14,256 nt of DNA from positions 1 through 14,256 of the forward strand of contig JAUSPK010000204.1 in the NCBI GenBank assembly GCA_030655735.1, given 5' to 3'. Below are positions 1 through 7,476 of the stretch, one piece after another. Each line of letters opens with the position of its first letter. Within the stretch, counting starts at the first letter, position 1. Below the pieces are notes generated by a model that was not told where the DNA came from, ran no database searches, and saw nothing but the letters and a program-made list of their open reading frames with translations. Source of the DNA: Syntrophales bacterium (GTDB lineage: Bacteria > Desulfobacterota > Syntrophia > Syntrophales > UBA2210). The position numbers and the translations under genes were made by a program.

Positions 1-2
1 CC

Positions 3-31
3 TTGACTTGAAGAGATAATGATAATAGATG
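3..31 (+). promoter_or_regulatory. Possible sigma70-type promoter of the cold-shock gene
   Basis: A TTGACT -35-like box lies at 3-8. A 17-base spacer leads to TAGATG at 26-31, which matches the -10 consensus at only three of six positions. Two GATAAT words at 15-20 and 21-26 are better -10 matches but stand too close to this -35. The predicted start near 37-38 would give a leader of about 62 nt. The call is weak, and the true promoter could lie upstream of the window. Confidence 0.3.
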
Positions 32-38
32 CGTACAG

Positions 39-57
39 GGGCAACGGGGGGTTGCCC
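39..57 (+). other. G-rich stem-loop in the cold-shock gene leader
   Basis: GGGCAAC at 39-45 and GTTGCCC at 51-57 form a perfect 7-bp stem around a loop of five G. No T-run follows, so it is not a terminator. If the promoter above is right, the hairpin sits at the extreme 5' end of the mRNA, where such structures often protect against decay. That role is inference. Confidence 0.6.
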
Positions 58-99
58 GCGGGTAGTGTGCTAGAAACCTGAGAAGAGGGGGGACATAAA

Positions 100-303
100 G
101 TGGCAGAAGGTACGGTAAAATGGTTCAATGAGAAAAAGGGGTTTGGTTTTATCGAAAACAGTGATGGCGGAGACGATGTGTTCGTCCATTTCAACGCCAT
201 ACAGGGGGACGGGTTCAAGACCTTGCATGAGGGACAGCGCGTCAGCTTCGACATCGAAAACGGCGCAAAGGGATTGTCGGCAGTAAACGTGGTAGCCTTG
301 TAA
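100..303 (+). CDS. csp: Cold-shock domain protein (CspA family)
   Basis: This is a 67-residue single-domain cold-shock protein, the usual family length. It binds single-stranded RNA and DNA and is thought to melt secondary structure in mRNA. The RNA-binding motifs are plain: RNP1 as K-G-F-G-F-I at residues 13-18 and RNP2 as V-F-V-H-F at 27-31, after the typical G-T-V-K-W-F-N start. The start codon is GTG, preceded by a G-rich Shine-Dalgarno stretch (GAGGGGGG) 7 bases upstream. It is a single-gene transcript closed by a strong terminator. Bacteria often carry several csp paralogues, and sequence alone does not show whether this one is cold-induced or constitutive. Confidence 0.96.
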   Translation: MAEGTVKWFNEKKGFGFIENSDGGDDVFVHFNAIQGDGFKTLHEGQRVSFDIENGAKGLSAVNVVAL

Positions 304-334
304 AGGAACCATCGTACAACAAAAAATATCCTAC

Positions 335-380
335 AAAAGGCAGAGGTGTTCTCGGCATAGAGAAGGCCTCTGCCTTTTTT
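335..380 (+). terminator. Rho-independent terminator of the cold-shock gene
   Basis: AAAAGGCAGAGG at 335-346 pairs perfectly with CCTCTGCCTTTT at 367-378, and a T-run ends at 380. Within the 20-nt loop, TTCTC (349-353) can pair with GAGAA (360-364) to extend the hairpin. It lies 32 bases after the csp stop codon. The opposite strand has a shorter T-run, so it would terminate less well in that direction. Confidence 0.92.
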
Positions 381-469
381 CCGGGACCCACCCGTCGCCT
401 ATTTCCAGACATGGGATTTTTGTAAGAAAGAGAAGCGGACTTTGGCGCTCACCCCCATCTAACAATTTT

Positions 470-498
470 TTGACATATTCCGGCAAATAGATTAGAAG
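470..498 (+). promoter_or_regulatory. Sigma70-type promoter of efp-epmA
   Basis: There is a perfect -35 box TTGACA at 470-475, a 17-base spacer, and TAGAAG at 493-498 (four of six -10 positions). An AT-rich stretch (AACAATTTT) directly upstream could serve as an UP element. The predicted start near 504-505 gives a leader of about 35 nt. No other structure is visible between the csp terminator and this site. Confidence 0.6.
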
Positions 499-538
499 TG
501 CTGATTCCCTGAAATTTGAACAACCACAGGAGAGAGTT

Positions 539-1102
539 ATGTATAACGCAAGTGACTTGAGAAAAAACCTGAAGATACAGATCGACGGCGACCCGTTTGT
601 GATCGTTGATTTCACCTTTGTAAAACCGGGAAAGGGGCAGTCGCTCTATCGGTGCAAGCTCAAGAACATGATCAATGGAAACCAGTTCGAACGGACCTAC
701 CGGTCAGGAGACACCTTCGAACCCGCCAATCTCAGGGAAAAAAAGATGCAGTACCTCTACGAGGAAGACAGGCAATACTGCTTCATGGAGGCCGAAACCT
801 ACGAGCAGGTCTACCTCACCGAGGGTCAGGTGGGGGATGCCAAAGGCTTTCTGTCCGACAACCTGGACGTCGAGATCCTCTTTTTCGGGGAGGAACCGAT
901 TGGAATCACCCTCCCTAACTTCGTCGACCTGAGAGTCACCGTCGCGGAACCCTGGGCGAAGGGTGACTCGGTCACGGGGAAGTCAAAACCGATCGTCGTT
1001 GAGACGGGTTACGAACTCCAGGCACCCCCCTTCATCGAAGAGGGGGAGAAGATACGCATCGACACGCGTACCGGCGAATATCTGACCCGCGTCAAGGAAT
1101 AA
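539..1102 (+). CDS. efp: Translation elongation factor P
   Basis: This 187-residue protein has the normal EF-P length. It binds between the P and E sites of stalled ribosomes and speeds peptide bond formation at polyproline stretches. The N-terminal KOW-like domain carries the modification loop P-G-K-G-Q; Lys32 here matches Lys34 of the Escherichia coli protein, the residue that EpmA beta-lysylates. Two OB-fold domains follow, ending in the family signature I-D-T-R-T-G-E-Y-L-T-R-V-K. The ATG has an AGGAG Shine-Dalgarno. The stop codon overlaps the epmA start by one base (TAATG), so the factor and its modifying enzyme are translationally coupled. Confidence 0.97.
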   Translation: MYNASDLRKNLKIQIDGDPFVIVDFTFVKPGKGQSLYRCKLKNMINGNQFERTYRSGDTFEPANLREKKMQYLYEEDRQYCFMEAETYEQVYLTEGQVGDAKGFLSDNLDVEILFFGEEPIGITLPNFVDLRVTVAEPWAKGDSVTGKSKPIVVETGYELQAPPFIEEGEKIRIDTRTGEYLTRVKE

Positions 1103-2025
1103 TGGAAACAGACTGGAGGCTCACCAAAAAGAGAGCTGCCCTTCAGATCCGCGCCGTAATGATCCGGGCAATACGTAGATTCTTCACGGATAGAGACTAC
1201 CTCGAGGTCGAAACTCCCACCCGGATCCCCGGCCCCGCGCCGGAGGCCCACATCGACGCGATCTCCTCGGACGGCTGGTACCTGCACACCTCTCCCGAAC
1301 TGTGCATGAAGCGCCTCCTGGCCGCCGGGTACCCCCGCATATTCCAGATCACCAGATGCTTTCGCGGCGCAGAGAGAGGATCGCGCCATATGCCGGAATT
1401 TACCCTTCTCGAGTGGTACGAGAGCGGGATCGACTACATCCGGATGATGGAGGTGTGCGAAGATCTGATCCTCTCCGTTGCACATGACCTCGGCCACGAA
1501 GGGAATATCACGTATCGCGGACGGCAGATCGCGATGCACAGGCCGTGGGAGAGGATCTGTGTCAGTGAGGCTTTCAGGCACTACTCTCCCATATCTATGG
1601 AAGAGGCGTTGGAGCAAGGCCGCTTTGACGAGATCATGGTCGGAGAGATTGAACCCAGGATCGGGACAGAAGGACCCGTATTCCTGTACGATTATCCGGC
1701 GGCTCTCGGGGCGCTCGCGCGGGTAAAGCAGGCGGACCCGAGGGTGGCGGAGCGCTTTGAGCTGTATATGGGGGGACTCGAACTGGCCAACGCCTTCTCG
1801 GAGCTTACCGATGCACAGGAGCAGCGGACGCGCTTTGAAGAGGAACTGAAGAGCCGCCGTGCATCCGGCAGGGCGACCTACCCCATGCCTGAAAAGTTCC
1901 TGGCCGCTCTCTCCGCCATGCCCGAATCGTCGGGAATCGCCCTGGGAGTGGACCGGCTGGCGATGATCTTTGCGAACCGCGAATCGATCGACGACGTGGT
2001 GGCCTTCACCCCCGAGGATCTGTGA
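1102..2025 (+). CDS. epmA: EF-P beta-lysylation enzyme EpmA (PoxA/GenX)
   Basis: This is a truncated class II lysyl-tRNA synthetase-like protein of 307 residues without an anticodon-binding domain; E. coli EpmA has 325. It activates (R)-beta-lysine with ATP and attaches it to the EF-P lysine. Motif 1 is near residues 33-40 (L-E-V-E-T-P), motif 2 at about 87-106 (FR..E...H.PEFT.LEWY) and motif 3 at about 278-290 (GIALGVDRLAMIF). The Ala at about 280 falls where EpmA carries Ala and true LysRS carries Gly, which supports EpmA rather than a tRNA synthetase. The E-L-A-N-A-F-S-E-L-T-D segment is also typical. Its start overlaps efp, its substrate gene. The beta-lysine-making partner EpmB (a radical SAM aminomutase) is not in this window. 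Confidence 0.94.
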   Translation: METDWRLTKKRAALQIRAVMIRAIRRFFTDRDYLEVETPTRIPGPAPEAHIDAISSDGWYLHTSPELCMKRLLAAGYPRIFQITRCFRGAERGSRHMPEFTLLEWYESGIDYIRMMEVCEDLILSVAHDLGHEGNITYRGRQIAMHRPWERICVSEAFRHYSPISMEEALEQGRFDEIMVGEIEPRIGTEGPVFLYDYPAALGALARVKQADPRVAERFELYMGGLELANAFSELTDAQEQRTRFEEELKSRRASGRATYPMPEKFLAALSAMPESSGIALGVDRLAMIFANRESIDDVVAFTPEDL

Positions 2026-2029
2026 CCCC

Positions 2030-3832
2030 TTACCCCTGGTACATCGATTCTATAACATCGGCGAACTGCTCGTTTATGGATTTGCGCTTGACCTTCATGG
2101 TCGGGGTCACTTCGCCATCCTCGGTATACAGTTTCTTATCGAGAATCCTGAATTTTCGGATATTCTCCACCCGCGCGACCTGTTTGTTCACCTTGTCGAT
2201 CTCACCCTGAATAAGAGCTATGACCTCTTCCGTTCTGGTCAGGGTGGCGAACGTGGTAAACTGAACCTTGCTGTCCTGCGCGAATTTCACCACATTCTCT
2301 TCATCGATGACGATAATGGCCGACAGATACTTCCTCTTGTCGCCGATAACGACTGAGTCATTGATATAGGGCGAAAATTTCAACAGATTCTCGATAAACT
2401 GGGGAGCGATATTCTTGCCGCCGGCCGTGATGATAAGATCCTTTTTCCGATCCGTAATCTTGAGATACCCCTCTTCGTCTATCTCCCCCACGTCACCCGT
2501 ATGCATCCAGCCGTCAATGAGGGCCTCTCGGGTGGTTTCTTCGTCTTTATAGTAGCCCTTGAAAATTCCCTTATGCCTGACCACGATTTCTCCGTCGTCG
2601 GCGATCCGCACCTCCGTGTCGGGGAGGGCCCTCCCCACCGTGCCCAGCTTGAAGTTGAATTCATCGGACATATGAGTGACCCCCGCCGTCTCCGTCATCC
2701 CGTACCCTTCACGGATCGGGATACCGATACTCTGGAAATACTTCAATATCTCGCCTGAAATAGGCGCGGCGCCCGAGAACCCCAGGCGGACCCGATCAAA
2801 GCCGAGACGCTCCTTTAATTTCCAGAAGACACAGAAGTAGGCCAGGTTATAGGCGAGGGTAAGCCACAGGGGTATCTTCTCCTTGGCGAGCTTCATCGCG
2901 TTATACCTGCCCCCGATCTTCACAGCCAGATTATAGGTCGTTCGTTTGAGCCAGGTGGCATCGGCCATCTTCAGAACGATGGCGGAGTAATATTTTTCCC
3001 AGATCCGCGGTACGGCATGAAAGAATGTCGGAGAGACGTCGCGCATATCCGCCATAACGGTATCGGTGTTTTCGGTAAAGTTCACCGTCTGACCCACGGT
3101 GAGGTGGTTCATGATGTCGAAGATCTGCTCATAGACATGATTGAGGGGAAGAAAGGAGATGCTCTCATCGCCCTTTTCCATCTTTATTACCTGCTGGGAG
3201 GCCTTGCCGACCCAGAGGTAGTTTTCATGGGTCAACAAGGCCCCCTTCGGCGGCCCCGTGGTGCCCGAGGTATAGATGATACCCGCGACGTCGTCCGGTT
3301 TGACCTGTGTAATGAGCTGGCCGAAGAGTTCGGGGTTTTTTTCTCCTTCTTTTCTGCCCAGTTCAAGCAGCTGATCAAAACTCATAAGCATGGGATCTTC
3401 GAAATGCTTGAGTCCCTCCATATCCCAGACGATCAGCTTCCTCAGTTTCGGGGTCTTGTCCCTGAAGACAAGGGCCTTATCCAGCTGTTCCTCATCCTCG
3501 CAGAGATAGACGACCGAATCGGAATGACCCACTACATATTCGCACTCCTTTGCCGGGTTGGTGGTATAGACCCCCACCCAGGCGCCGCCGGCGCAGACGA
3601 TTCCCAAAGCGGAGTAGAGCCACTCGGGCCGGTTCTCTCCGAGGACCGCCACGTGGTCACCGTATTTCACCCCCAACGCATGCAGGCCAAGGGCTACATT
3701 TTTGACGTTTTCCAGGTATTCGGCCCAGGTAATATCATGCCAGATACCGAAGTCCTTTTTTCGCATCGCAACCCGTCCCGGCTGCTTTTCAACCATAGCC
3801 ACCAACGCCGTGGGCAACGTATCACTTGCCAT
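2030..3832 (-). CDS. Long-chain-type acyl-CoA synthetase (AMP-binding)
   Basis: This 600-residue ANL-superfamily ligase should activate a carboxylic acid via an acyl-AMP to the CoA thioester in the cytoplasm. The phosphate-binding loop Y-T-S-G-T-T-G-P-P-K-G is at 187-197, the adenine motif G-Y-G-M-T-E at 376-381, the T-G-D aspartate at 445-447 and the hinge D-R-K-K-D at 461-465. The catalytic lysine is in T-P-T-M-K at about 580. The large insert and overall pattern resemble bacterial FadD15-type long-chain synthetases more than short-chain acetyl-CoA synthetases. An AGGGGG Shine-Dalgarno precedes the ATG. It is the last gene of the transporter operon, 47 bases after livF, so the imported compound may be its substrate. 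That link and the chain length preference are inference. Confidence 0.93.
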   Translation of the reverse strand: MASDTLPTALVAMVEKQPGRVAMRKKDFGIWHDITWAEYLENVKNVALGLHALGVKYGDHVAVLGENRPEWLYSALGIVCAGGAWVGVYTTNPAKECEYVVGHSDSVVYLCEDEEQLDKALVFRDKTPKLRKLIVWDMEGLKHFEDPMLMSFDQLLELGRKEGEKNPELFGQLITQVKPDDVAGIIYTSGTTGPPKGALLTHENYLWVGKASQQVIKMEKGDESISFLPLNHVYEQIFDIMNHLTVGQTVNFTENTDTVMADMRDVSPTFFHAVPRIWEKYYSAIVLKMADATWLKRTTYNLAVKIGGRYNAMKLAKEKIPLWLTLAYNLAYFCVFWKLKERLGFDRVRLGFSGAAPISGEILKYFQSIGIPIREGYGMTETAGVTHMSDEFNFKLGTVGRALPDTEVRIADDGEIVVRHKGIFKGYYKDEETTREALIDGWMHTGDVGEIDEEGYLKITDRKKDLIITAGGKNIAPQFIENLLKFSPYINDSVVIGDKRKYLSAIIVIDEENVVKFAQDSKVQFTTFATLTRTEEVIALIQGEIDKVNKQVARVENIRKFRILDKKLYTEDGEVTPTMKVKRKSINEQFADVIESMYQG

Positions 3833-3879
3833 GTATCTTCCCCCTTCAGGTCAGTTCACTCATGAGCGCTCTCTTCAGA

Positions 3880-4662
3880 CTAACGGAACCGAACCTTTCG
3901 CCTGTAGCGCTTGTAACCCTTTACCGACTCCTCGGTAGATATTCCGAGGTAAAATTCCTTGACATCATCGTCTTCCCGCAGGACTTCGGGCGTATCGGCA
4001 CGGACGATTCTGCCGTTCTCCAGCAAAAAGGCAAAATTGGAATATTTGAGCGCCATGTTGACGTTCTGTTCCACCAGCAGGATTGTAACGCCGTCTTTCT
4101 GATTAATATCATGAATGATGTTGAATATCTCCTGTGTCAGGAGGGGAGAGAGCCCAAGCGACGGCTCATCGAGCATCAGGAGCTTCGGCCTGCTCATAAG
4201 GGCCCTTCCGATCGCGAGCATCTGCTGTTCACCACCGCTGAGATGTCCAGCCTGCTGTTTTTTTCTGTCTTTGAGAACAGGGAAGAAGTCAAAGACCTTT
4301 TCGATGTCCGCCCCTATCTCTTTCCGATCCTTTCTTGTATACGCGCCCATCAGGATATTCTCGAGGACCGTCATTTCGGGAAAGACCTCCCGCCCTTCGG
4401 GAACATAGCTGATACCCATTCTTACGATCTGGTCCGTGTCTTTTCGATCAATACGCTGACCCATGAATTCTATGGTTCCCTTTTCCGGCTGTTCCTCTTT
4501 GAGATCGTACAAAAGACGCATGATCGTCTTCAATATGGTTGTTTTGCCGGCGCCGTTGGAACCAAGCAACGCCACCACGTCACCCTCTTTAATAGAAAAG
4601 GAAATCCCGTGGAGTGCTCGAATCAGATCGTACCAGGTCTCGATATTGTTTATCTTGAGCAT
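3880..4662 (-). CDS. livF: Branched-chain-type ABC transporter ATPase LivF
   Basis: One of the two ATP-hydrolysing subunits of a HAAT-family importer, acting at the cytoplasmic face of LivH/LivM. Walker A G-S-N-G-A-G-K-T is at 34-41, the signature L-S-G-G-E-Q-Q at 141-147 and Walker B L-L-M-L-D-E-P at 161-167. The V-E-Q-N in place of the usual V-E-H-D at the switch position is normal for LivF and separates it from LivG. At 260 residues it is some 20 longer than the common LivF length; the extra part is a basic C-terminal tail (G-Y-K-R-Y-R-R-K-V-R). Its ATG overlaps the livG stop by one base, with a GGAGGA ribosome site inside livG. The gene symbol marks the family, not proven leucine transport. 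Confidence 0.95.
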   Translation of the reverse strand: MLKINNIETWYDLIRALHGISFSIKEGDVVALLGSNGAGKTTILKTIMRLLYDLKEEQPEKGTIEFMGQRIDRKDTDQIVRMGISYVPEGREVFPEMTVLENILMGAYTRKDRKEIGADIEKVFDFFPVLKDRKKQQAGHLSGGEQQMLAIGRALMSRPKLLMLDEPSLGLSPLLTQEIFNIIHDINQKDGVTILLVEQNVNMALKYSNFAFLLENGRIVRADTPEVLREDDDVKEFYLGISTEESVKGYKRYRRKVRFR

Positions 4663-5438
4663 TAGACATCCTCCTCCCCGAGATAGGCCTTGATGACTTC
4701 GGGATGACGCTGAACCTCCAGAGGGGGACCTTCCGTAATTTTTTCCCCCTGATTCATGGCAAAGACATGATCGGAAATCCCCATGATCATGTTCATGTCA
4801 TGTTCAATCAGAAGAATGGTCACCTGGTAATCCTCCTGAATATCCTTTATCCAGATATTCAGGTCTTCCTTTTCCTCCGTGTTCATACCCGCCGACGGTT
4901 CATCGAGCAGCAATATTTTGGGTTCCAGGGCGAGCGCCCGGCCGAGCTCGACCAGTTTGCGCTTGCCATAGGCCAGGCTGTTGACAAAGCTGTCCCTGAC
5001 GGACTGCAGCTCGAGAAAATCGATAATCCCCTCGACGATCTCCCGGTTTGCGATCTCTTCGCGGGCGGCCCTGGATCTTCTGCCCCACATGAAGGCACCA
5101 CCAAAGACCCCCGTCTTCATGTGAATGTGCCGTCCCAGCATGAGGTTATCCATGACCGTTGCATTTCCAAAGAGTTCGATGTTCTGAAAGGTCCGGGCGA
5201 TCCCCCGCTTGGCGATACGATCGGGGGTCTTGCCCACCAACTCCTCACCTTCCAGCATGACCTTCCCTGCATCGGGTTTGTAAATCCCACTGATCAGATT
5301 GAAGATGGTGGTTTTCCCTGATCCATTGGGACCAATGATCGAAAAGATCTTATTCTTTTCAGCGCTGAAGCTGATGTTATTCACCGCCTTCAGGCCGCCG
5401 AAACTGATACTCAAATTTTCAACATGAAAGTAGTCCAT
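4662..5438 (-). CDS. livG: Branched-chain-type ABC transporter ATPase LivG
   Basis: The second ATPase of the importer, 258 residues. Walker A G-P-N-G-S-G-K-T is at 36-43 and Walker B I-L-L-L-D-E-P at 175-181, followed by the switch histidine in I-E-H-D (His212). The signature L-A-Y-G-K-R-K at 155-161 is the relaxed form usual in LivG. The A-R-T-F-Q-N-I-E-L-F segment (81-90) and the long insert around 100-130 are also LivG marks. The start is ATG with AGAGGGA about 10 bases upstream. It overlaps livF by one base and is separated from the binding-protein gene by about 195 bases containing a strong hairpin, which may let the binding protein be made in excess. Confidence 0.95.
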   Translation of the reverse strand: MDYFHVENLSISFGGLKAVNNISFSAEKNKIFSIIGPNGSGKTTIFNLISGIYKPDAGKVMLEGEELVGKTPDRIAKRGIARTFQNIELFGNATVMDNLMLGRHIHMKTGVFGGAFMWGRRSRAAREEIANREIVEGIIDFLELQSVRDSFVNSLAYGKRKLVELGRALALEPKILLLDEPSAGMNTEEKEDLNIWIKDIQEDYQVTILLIEHDMNMIMGISDHVFAMNQGEKITEGPPLEVQRHPEVIKAYLGEEDV

Positions 5439-5517
5439 CGGATATCAATCCCTCTCTCGCTGCCTTCCCCTCTGATTCCGGCATGTCCCGGTTTCCGCGC
5501 ACAGTTTCCGCCGATGG

Positions 5518-5544
5518 GGCGGGCATGGCATCGCCATACCCGCC
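5518..5544 (-). other. Intercistronic stem-loop between binding-protein gene and livG
   Basis: GGCGGGCATGGC at 5518-5529 pairs with GCCATACCCGCC at 5533-5544, leaving one mismatch in a 12-position stem and a 3-base loop. Neither strand has a T-run after it, so it is unlikely to terminate. It lies 90 bases after the binding-protein stop codon, in the roughly 195-base gap at 5439-5633, which otherwise holds no convincing gene. Hairpins in this position often stabilise the 3' end of binding-protein mRNA; that role is inference here. Confidence 0.65.
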
Positions 5545-5633
5545 TTGATATCTCGGCATCTCATCCAGGGGACGATGGGCTTACCTGTCCCGCCGGACCC
5601 GCTTTTTGAATCAAGAACGCACCGTATGCTCCC

Positions 5634-6833
5634 CTATTTATTGTAACGGGGTATATCGTTTACCGTCCAATCCTGGAGCAGAATGGTCTCCGCGTTGGGA
5701 CCGCATTGATAGATAACAATGGAGTCGGGACCCCGGTGATTGTCGGGAGTCCAGGTCAGCGTAGGGCCGATTCCCTTGAAATTCTTGATGGAATCGAGCT
5801 TCTGTTTGACCGCCTCGGTGCTCAGGTCCCTTCCGACCTCTTTCAGGGCCCAGACCAGCGGTTCGCCGACGACGATCCCCGCCATATAAAAAATAGCCCA
5901 TCGTTCTTTCGGCGCCAATCGCTTTTTCGCTTCACGATATTTATTCATCAGGGGCGTATTGGCCTCGGGGGGATCCGTAAAGCCGCTGGTGATGACCCCC
6001 TCTTTCGCCCAGAGACCCCCCGTAATCATGTTCATGAGCATATAATCCGACAGGTTATAGGAGTGGAGCCACTGGGGATGGTAGTCGAGGGTGATGCAGG
6101 TTTTGAGCGCGATTGCCGCCTGCACGGGCCCGATAAAGGCAATAATTGACTCGGCACCGGCGGCCTTCAACTTCGCCATCTGGGACGTGAGATCCTTTTC
6201 CGTCGGTTCAACGGGAACGGCCTCTATCAGCTTCTTTCCCATCTTTTTCAGACGGTACTGCGCCGAACTGAGCGCGTCCTTGCCATACGCGTCGTTTTGA
6301 TAGAAGAACCCGATCTTATCGCCATTCAGTTTTTCCGCAGCGTACTTTGTCAGAATGCTGGCATCGTTCTCATAGGGAGGCCATATATTCCATATATAGG
6401 GGTTGAGGGGCTCGAAAAATTCCGTCGCCCCCGTACAGGGAGACACCCAGATAACCTTGTTTTTCAGCAGATAGTCCTTGACCGCCAGACCGCAGGCAGA
6501 ACCAACGCCGCCGACAAAGGCAAATACGCCCTTCCGTTCAACCAGTTCCTTCACGCCGAGCTTTGTCTGTGAGGGATTGTACTGATCGTCCCTGATAAAG
6601 TATTTGATCTGCCTGCCATGGATTCCGCCCTCCTCATTGACTATGTCAAAGAGGAGCTTGCTTCCCCGGGCAACAGACCCCCATGGAGCGGCAGGCCCTG
6701 TCTGGGGGCCCCACTGACCGATCCTGATCTCCTTGTCATCGAATCCCTTTTCCGCGGCATAGCTCGCCGGCGTAACGAAACAAAGGACAATGACCGCTAA
6801 AAGCATGACCAATAAAGTTTTTCTTAGATTCAT
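5634..6833 (-). CDS. Periplasmic type 1 substrate-binding protein of ABC importer
   Basis: A 399-residue receptor of the Leu/Ile/Val-binding family (Peripla_BP_6 fold) that captures ligand in the periplasm and delivers it to LivH/LivM. I place the start at 6833: AGGAGG stands 8 bases before this ATG, and the protein then opens with a clean signal peptide (K-near-start, hydrophobic core, A-S-Y-A followed by A-E-K). A GTG/ATG-type start 57 bases upstream would add a polar tail before the signal. Two lobes follow, with the ligand loop I-G-Q-W-G-P-Q-T-G-P near residue 40 and S-P-C-T-G-A-T-E-F-F near 130. The T-G-A-T-E form resembles receptors for non-amino-acid ligands better than classical LivJ, but the ligand cannot be named. 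Confidence 0.92.
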   Translation of the reverse strand: MNLRKTLLVMLLAVIVLCFVTPASYAAEKGFDDKEIRIGQWGPQTGPAAPWGSVARGSKLLFDIVNEEGGIHGRQIKYFIRDDQYNPSQTKLGVKELVERKGVFAFVGGVGSACGLAVKDYLLKNKVIWVSPCTGATEFFEPLNPYIWNIWPPYENDASILTKYAAEKLNGDKIGFFYQNDAYGKDALSSAQYRLKKMGKKLIEAVPVEPTEKDLTSQMAKLKAAGAESIIAFIGPVQAAIALKTCITLDYHPQWLHSYNLSDYMLMNMITGGLWAKEGVITSGFTDPPEANTPLMNKYREAKKRLAPKERWAIFYMAGIVVGEPLVWALKEVGRDLSTEAVKQKLDSIKNFKGIGPTLTWTPDNHRGPDSIVIYQCGPNAETILLQDWTVNDIPRYNK

Positions 6834-6949
6834 ACGTTGTTCCTCCTTTATGGTAGACGCGCTTTTATCAGCCGATGTGATTATCGGCATTCACTTCATG
6901 CACAAAAGTATCGGCCGGCCACTTTTCCAACAACCTCGTATGGGGGAGG

Positions 6950-7396
6950 CTAACTCTTGTACCACTTCCCCCCCTCTTTGACAAAAATAAGGCCGATGTT
7001 GACCTCGGATGACTTTCCCGTATCCAAATAAGAGAGAACACATTCCACCTCGACCTCGGCAATCTTTTCGACCCGGGGATACTTCTCCCTGTCATCATTT
7101 TCCGCAATATAGGTGACTTTGATGATCCGATAGTCGGTGACGGAGGTCGGCGACGAGACAGCCTCTTTCCGGTACTTCTCATAGCTGTTGGCAGCGCAAT
7201 AGGCCGATGAGGGGCTGAGACAGGCGTAGACACGGGGATAATCTTTCTTGACTTCGGCATCCAGGTATTGCCGGGCGGCCGCCAACACGGCCGCGTCATC
7301 GGGGACGGACCCACTCACCGCAGTATCCATCGCACCGCCAAGGACGATCCCCGCCAGGAAGATGACCCCTATGAGGCACCCTATCCGTGATACCAT
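6950..7396 (-). CDS. Small exported NTF2-like protein of the transporter operon
   Basis: A 148-residue protein I cannot name. It begins with a hydrophobic signal or anchor segment (residues 5-22, I-G-C-L-I-G-V-I-F-L-A-G) and then has a compact domain of about 115 residues. The helix A-A-R-Q-Y-L-D-A-E-V-K-K-D-Y, the L-S-P-S-S break and the long paired strands ending in F-V-K-E-G-G-K-W-Y-K look like an NTF2-like or DUF4878-like cone fold. No catalytic residues stand out. I chose the ATG at 7396 because AAGGA lies 8 bases before it; ATG codons at 7417 and 7420 are alternatives, adding 7-8 residues. The frame stays open into livH, but that extension is not credible. It sits between livH and the binding-protein gene, so a periplasmic accessory role is plausible inference. 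Confidence 0.75.
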   Translation of the reverse strand: MVSRIGCLIGVIFLAGIVLGGAMDTAVSGSVPDDAAVLAAARQYLDAEVKKDYPRVYACLSPSSAYCAANSYEKYRKEAVSSPTSVTDYRIIKVTYIAENDDREKYPRVEKIAEVEVECVLSYLDTGKSSEVNIGLIFVKEGGKWYKS

Positions 7397-7476
7397 GCCG
7401 TAATTCCTTTGAACCATCATTCGCCCTGCCTGTCTTCTTGAGCCTGTTTCCCTTCCGGCACCCTTCGCCCCCCCTG

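Noticed and set aside
1102..2025. A truncated lysyl-tRNA synthetase pseudogene
   Set aside because: The frame is intact, the length matches EpmA, motif 3 has the EpmA-type Ala, and the gene is coupled to efp.
3017..4665. Two long plus-strand open frames opposite the acyl-CoA synthetase and livF
   Set aside because: Both are antisense to genes with intact catalytic motifs and have no family resemblance of their own.
5587..5607. A plus-strand GTCC-CGCC-GGAC hairpin followed by five T, like a terminator
   Set aside because: The stem is only 4 bp, four bases separate it from the T-run, and no plus-strand gene ends there.
5424..5609. A 61-codon plus-strand frame in the gap between the receptor gene and livG
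   Set aside because: It is proline-rich, runs through the hairpin, lies antisense to the operon and has no promoter or ribosome site of note.
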